Shown: positions 63,907 through 64,000 of the stretch, in pieces
How positions within the stretch are numbered: position 1 is the first letter of the stretch
Layout of the letters: each line of letters begins with the position of its first letter
Origin: Saprospiraceae bacterium
GTDB lineage: Bacteria; Bacteroidota; Bacteroidia; Chitinophagales; Saprospiraceae
Length of the DNA: 64,000 nucleotides
Assembly: GCA_028285545.1 (NCBI GenBank)
Contig: JANQPA010000076.1
Coordinates: 89,262 to 153,261 of the forward strand
Reading direction: 5' to 3'
Position numbers and translations under genes: made by a program
Notes under the pieces: generated by a model
Databases searched by the model: none
Told to the model about the DNA's origin: nothing
What the model saw: the letters and a program-made list of their open reading frames with translations, nothing else

Positions 63907-64000
63907 ACGTAAACACGTAAACACGTAAACACGTAAACACGTAAACACGTAAACACGTAAACACGTAAACACGTAAACACGTAAACACGTAAACACGTAA
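63907..64000. repeat. exact 8-bp array acgtaaac, at least 11.75 copies
   Basis: 94 bases of unbroken acgtaaac repeats, running off the window end. On the minus strand the unit is gtttacgt. No spacers, so not a CRISPR array. With the words at 63701 it forms an inverted pair in one gap. Confidence 0.97.

Noticed and set aside
63767..63988. Reading frame giving a periodic YVFTCLRV peptide
   Set aside because: It is only the translation of the 8-bp DNA repeat in three phases.
63907..64000. CRISPR-like array
   Set aside because: Repeats are 8 bp and directly adjacent, without spacers, and no cas genes are nearby.

Overview
The window reads as chromosomal DNA of a low-GC, free-living Bacteroidota, most likely of the Saprospiria (Lewinella/Haliscomenobacter-like). 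The evidence is: -7 promoter boxes of the TAnnTTTG type, secreted proteins ending in type IX secretion (T9SS) sorting domains, two giant hybrid two-component proteins ending in AraC helices, 2TM, DUF4252 and DUF1573 families, a fused E1 2-oxoacid dehydrogenase, and a dcw cluster in the Bacteroidota order. MurE has the DNPR motif, so the wall is predicted to be meso-DAP type. I see no rRNA, tRNA, CRISPR, prophage or intact IS.

Layout. 1-8.1 kb: mixed accessory and housekeeping genes: a small Spy-like secreted protein, a class C beta-lactamase-like hydrolase, a reductive-dehalogenase-like protein overlapping truA, a methyltransferase, an SDR and two orphans. 8.4-24.1 kb: tex, a T9SS metalloprotease, the E1 alpha/beta fusion, a DUF1573 protein, yaaA, a lipoprotein, a penicillin-acylase-type hydrolase, small membrane proteins, a beta-barrel and a polyprenol-phosphate mannosyltransferase. 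24.3-40.2 kb: mraZ-rsmH-ftsL-ftsI-murE-mraY-murD-ftsW-murG-murC-ftsQ-ftsA-ftsZ, all on +, many overlapping or nearly so, fronted by MraZ-type operator repeats. This cluster makes lipid II and the FtsQ/L/I/W/A/Z division machine. 40.4-57.6 kb: surface and secretion region with a TonB-C protein, a trypsin-fold protein lacking the usual His motif, a fibre-like protein, and a 1,699-residue Gly-rich/HYR-like adhesin flanked by two hybrid sensor kinases. 58-63.6 kb: typA, then a minus-strand unit of ECF sigma, anti-sigma, alpha/beta hydrolase and two DUF4252 proteins. A good ECF promoter precedes the sigma gene and suggests autoregulation.

The most unusual material is intergenic. (1) Short tandem 'words' (periods 7, 8, 10, 11 and 16 bp), different in each gap, follow one orientation rule. 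Right after a stop codon the coding strand carries C-poor, G/T/A-rich words. Before a start codon it carries G-poor, C/A/T-rich words. Several gaps contain both as an inverted pair. (2) Long perfect palindromes lie at 40.2-40.35, 44.85-45.0 and 54.76-54.83 kb, one of them inside a MITE-like element after ftsZ. (3) A duplicated fragment of a T9SS C-terminus sits in an inverted repeat at 45.0 kb. (4) MraZ-type boxes occur in both orientations on the two sides of the mraZ upstream gap.

Functions rest on motifs read by eye. No database search was possible.
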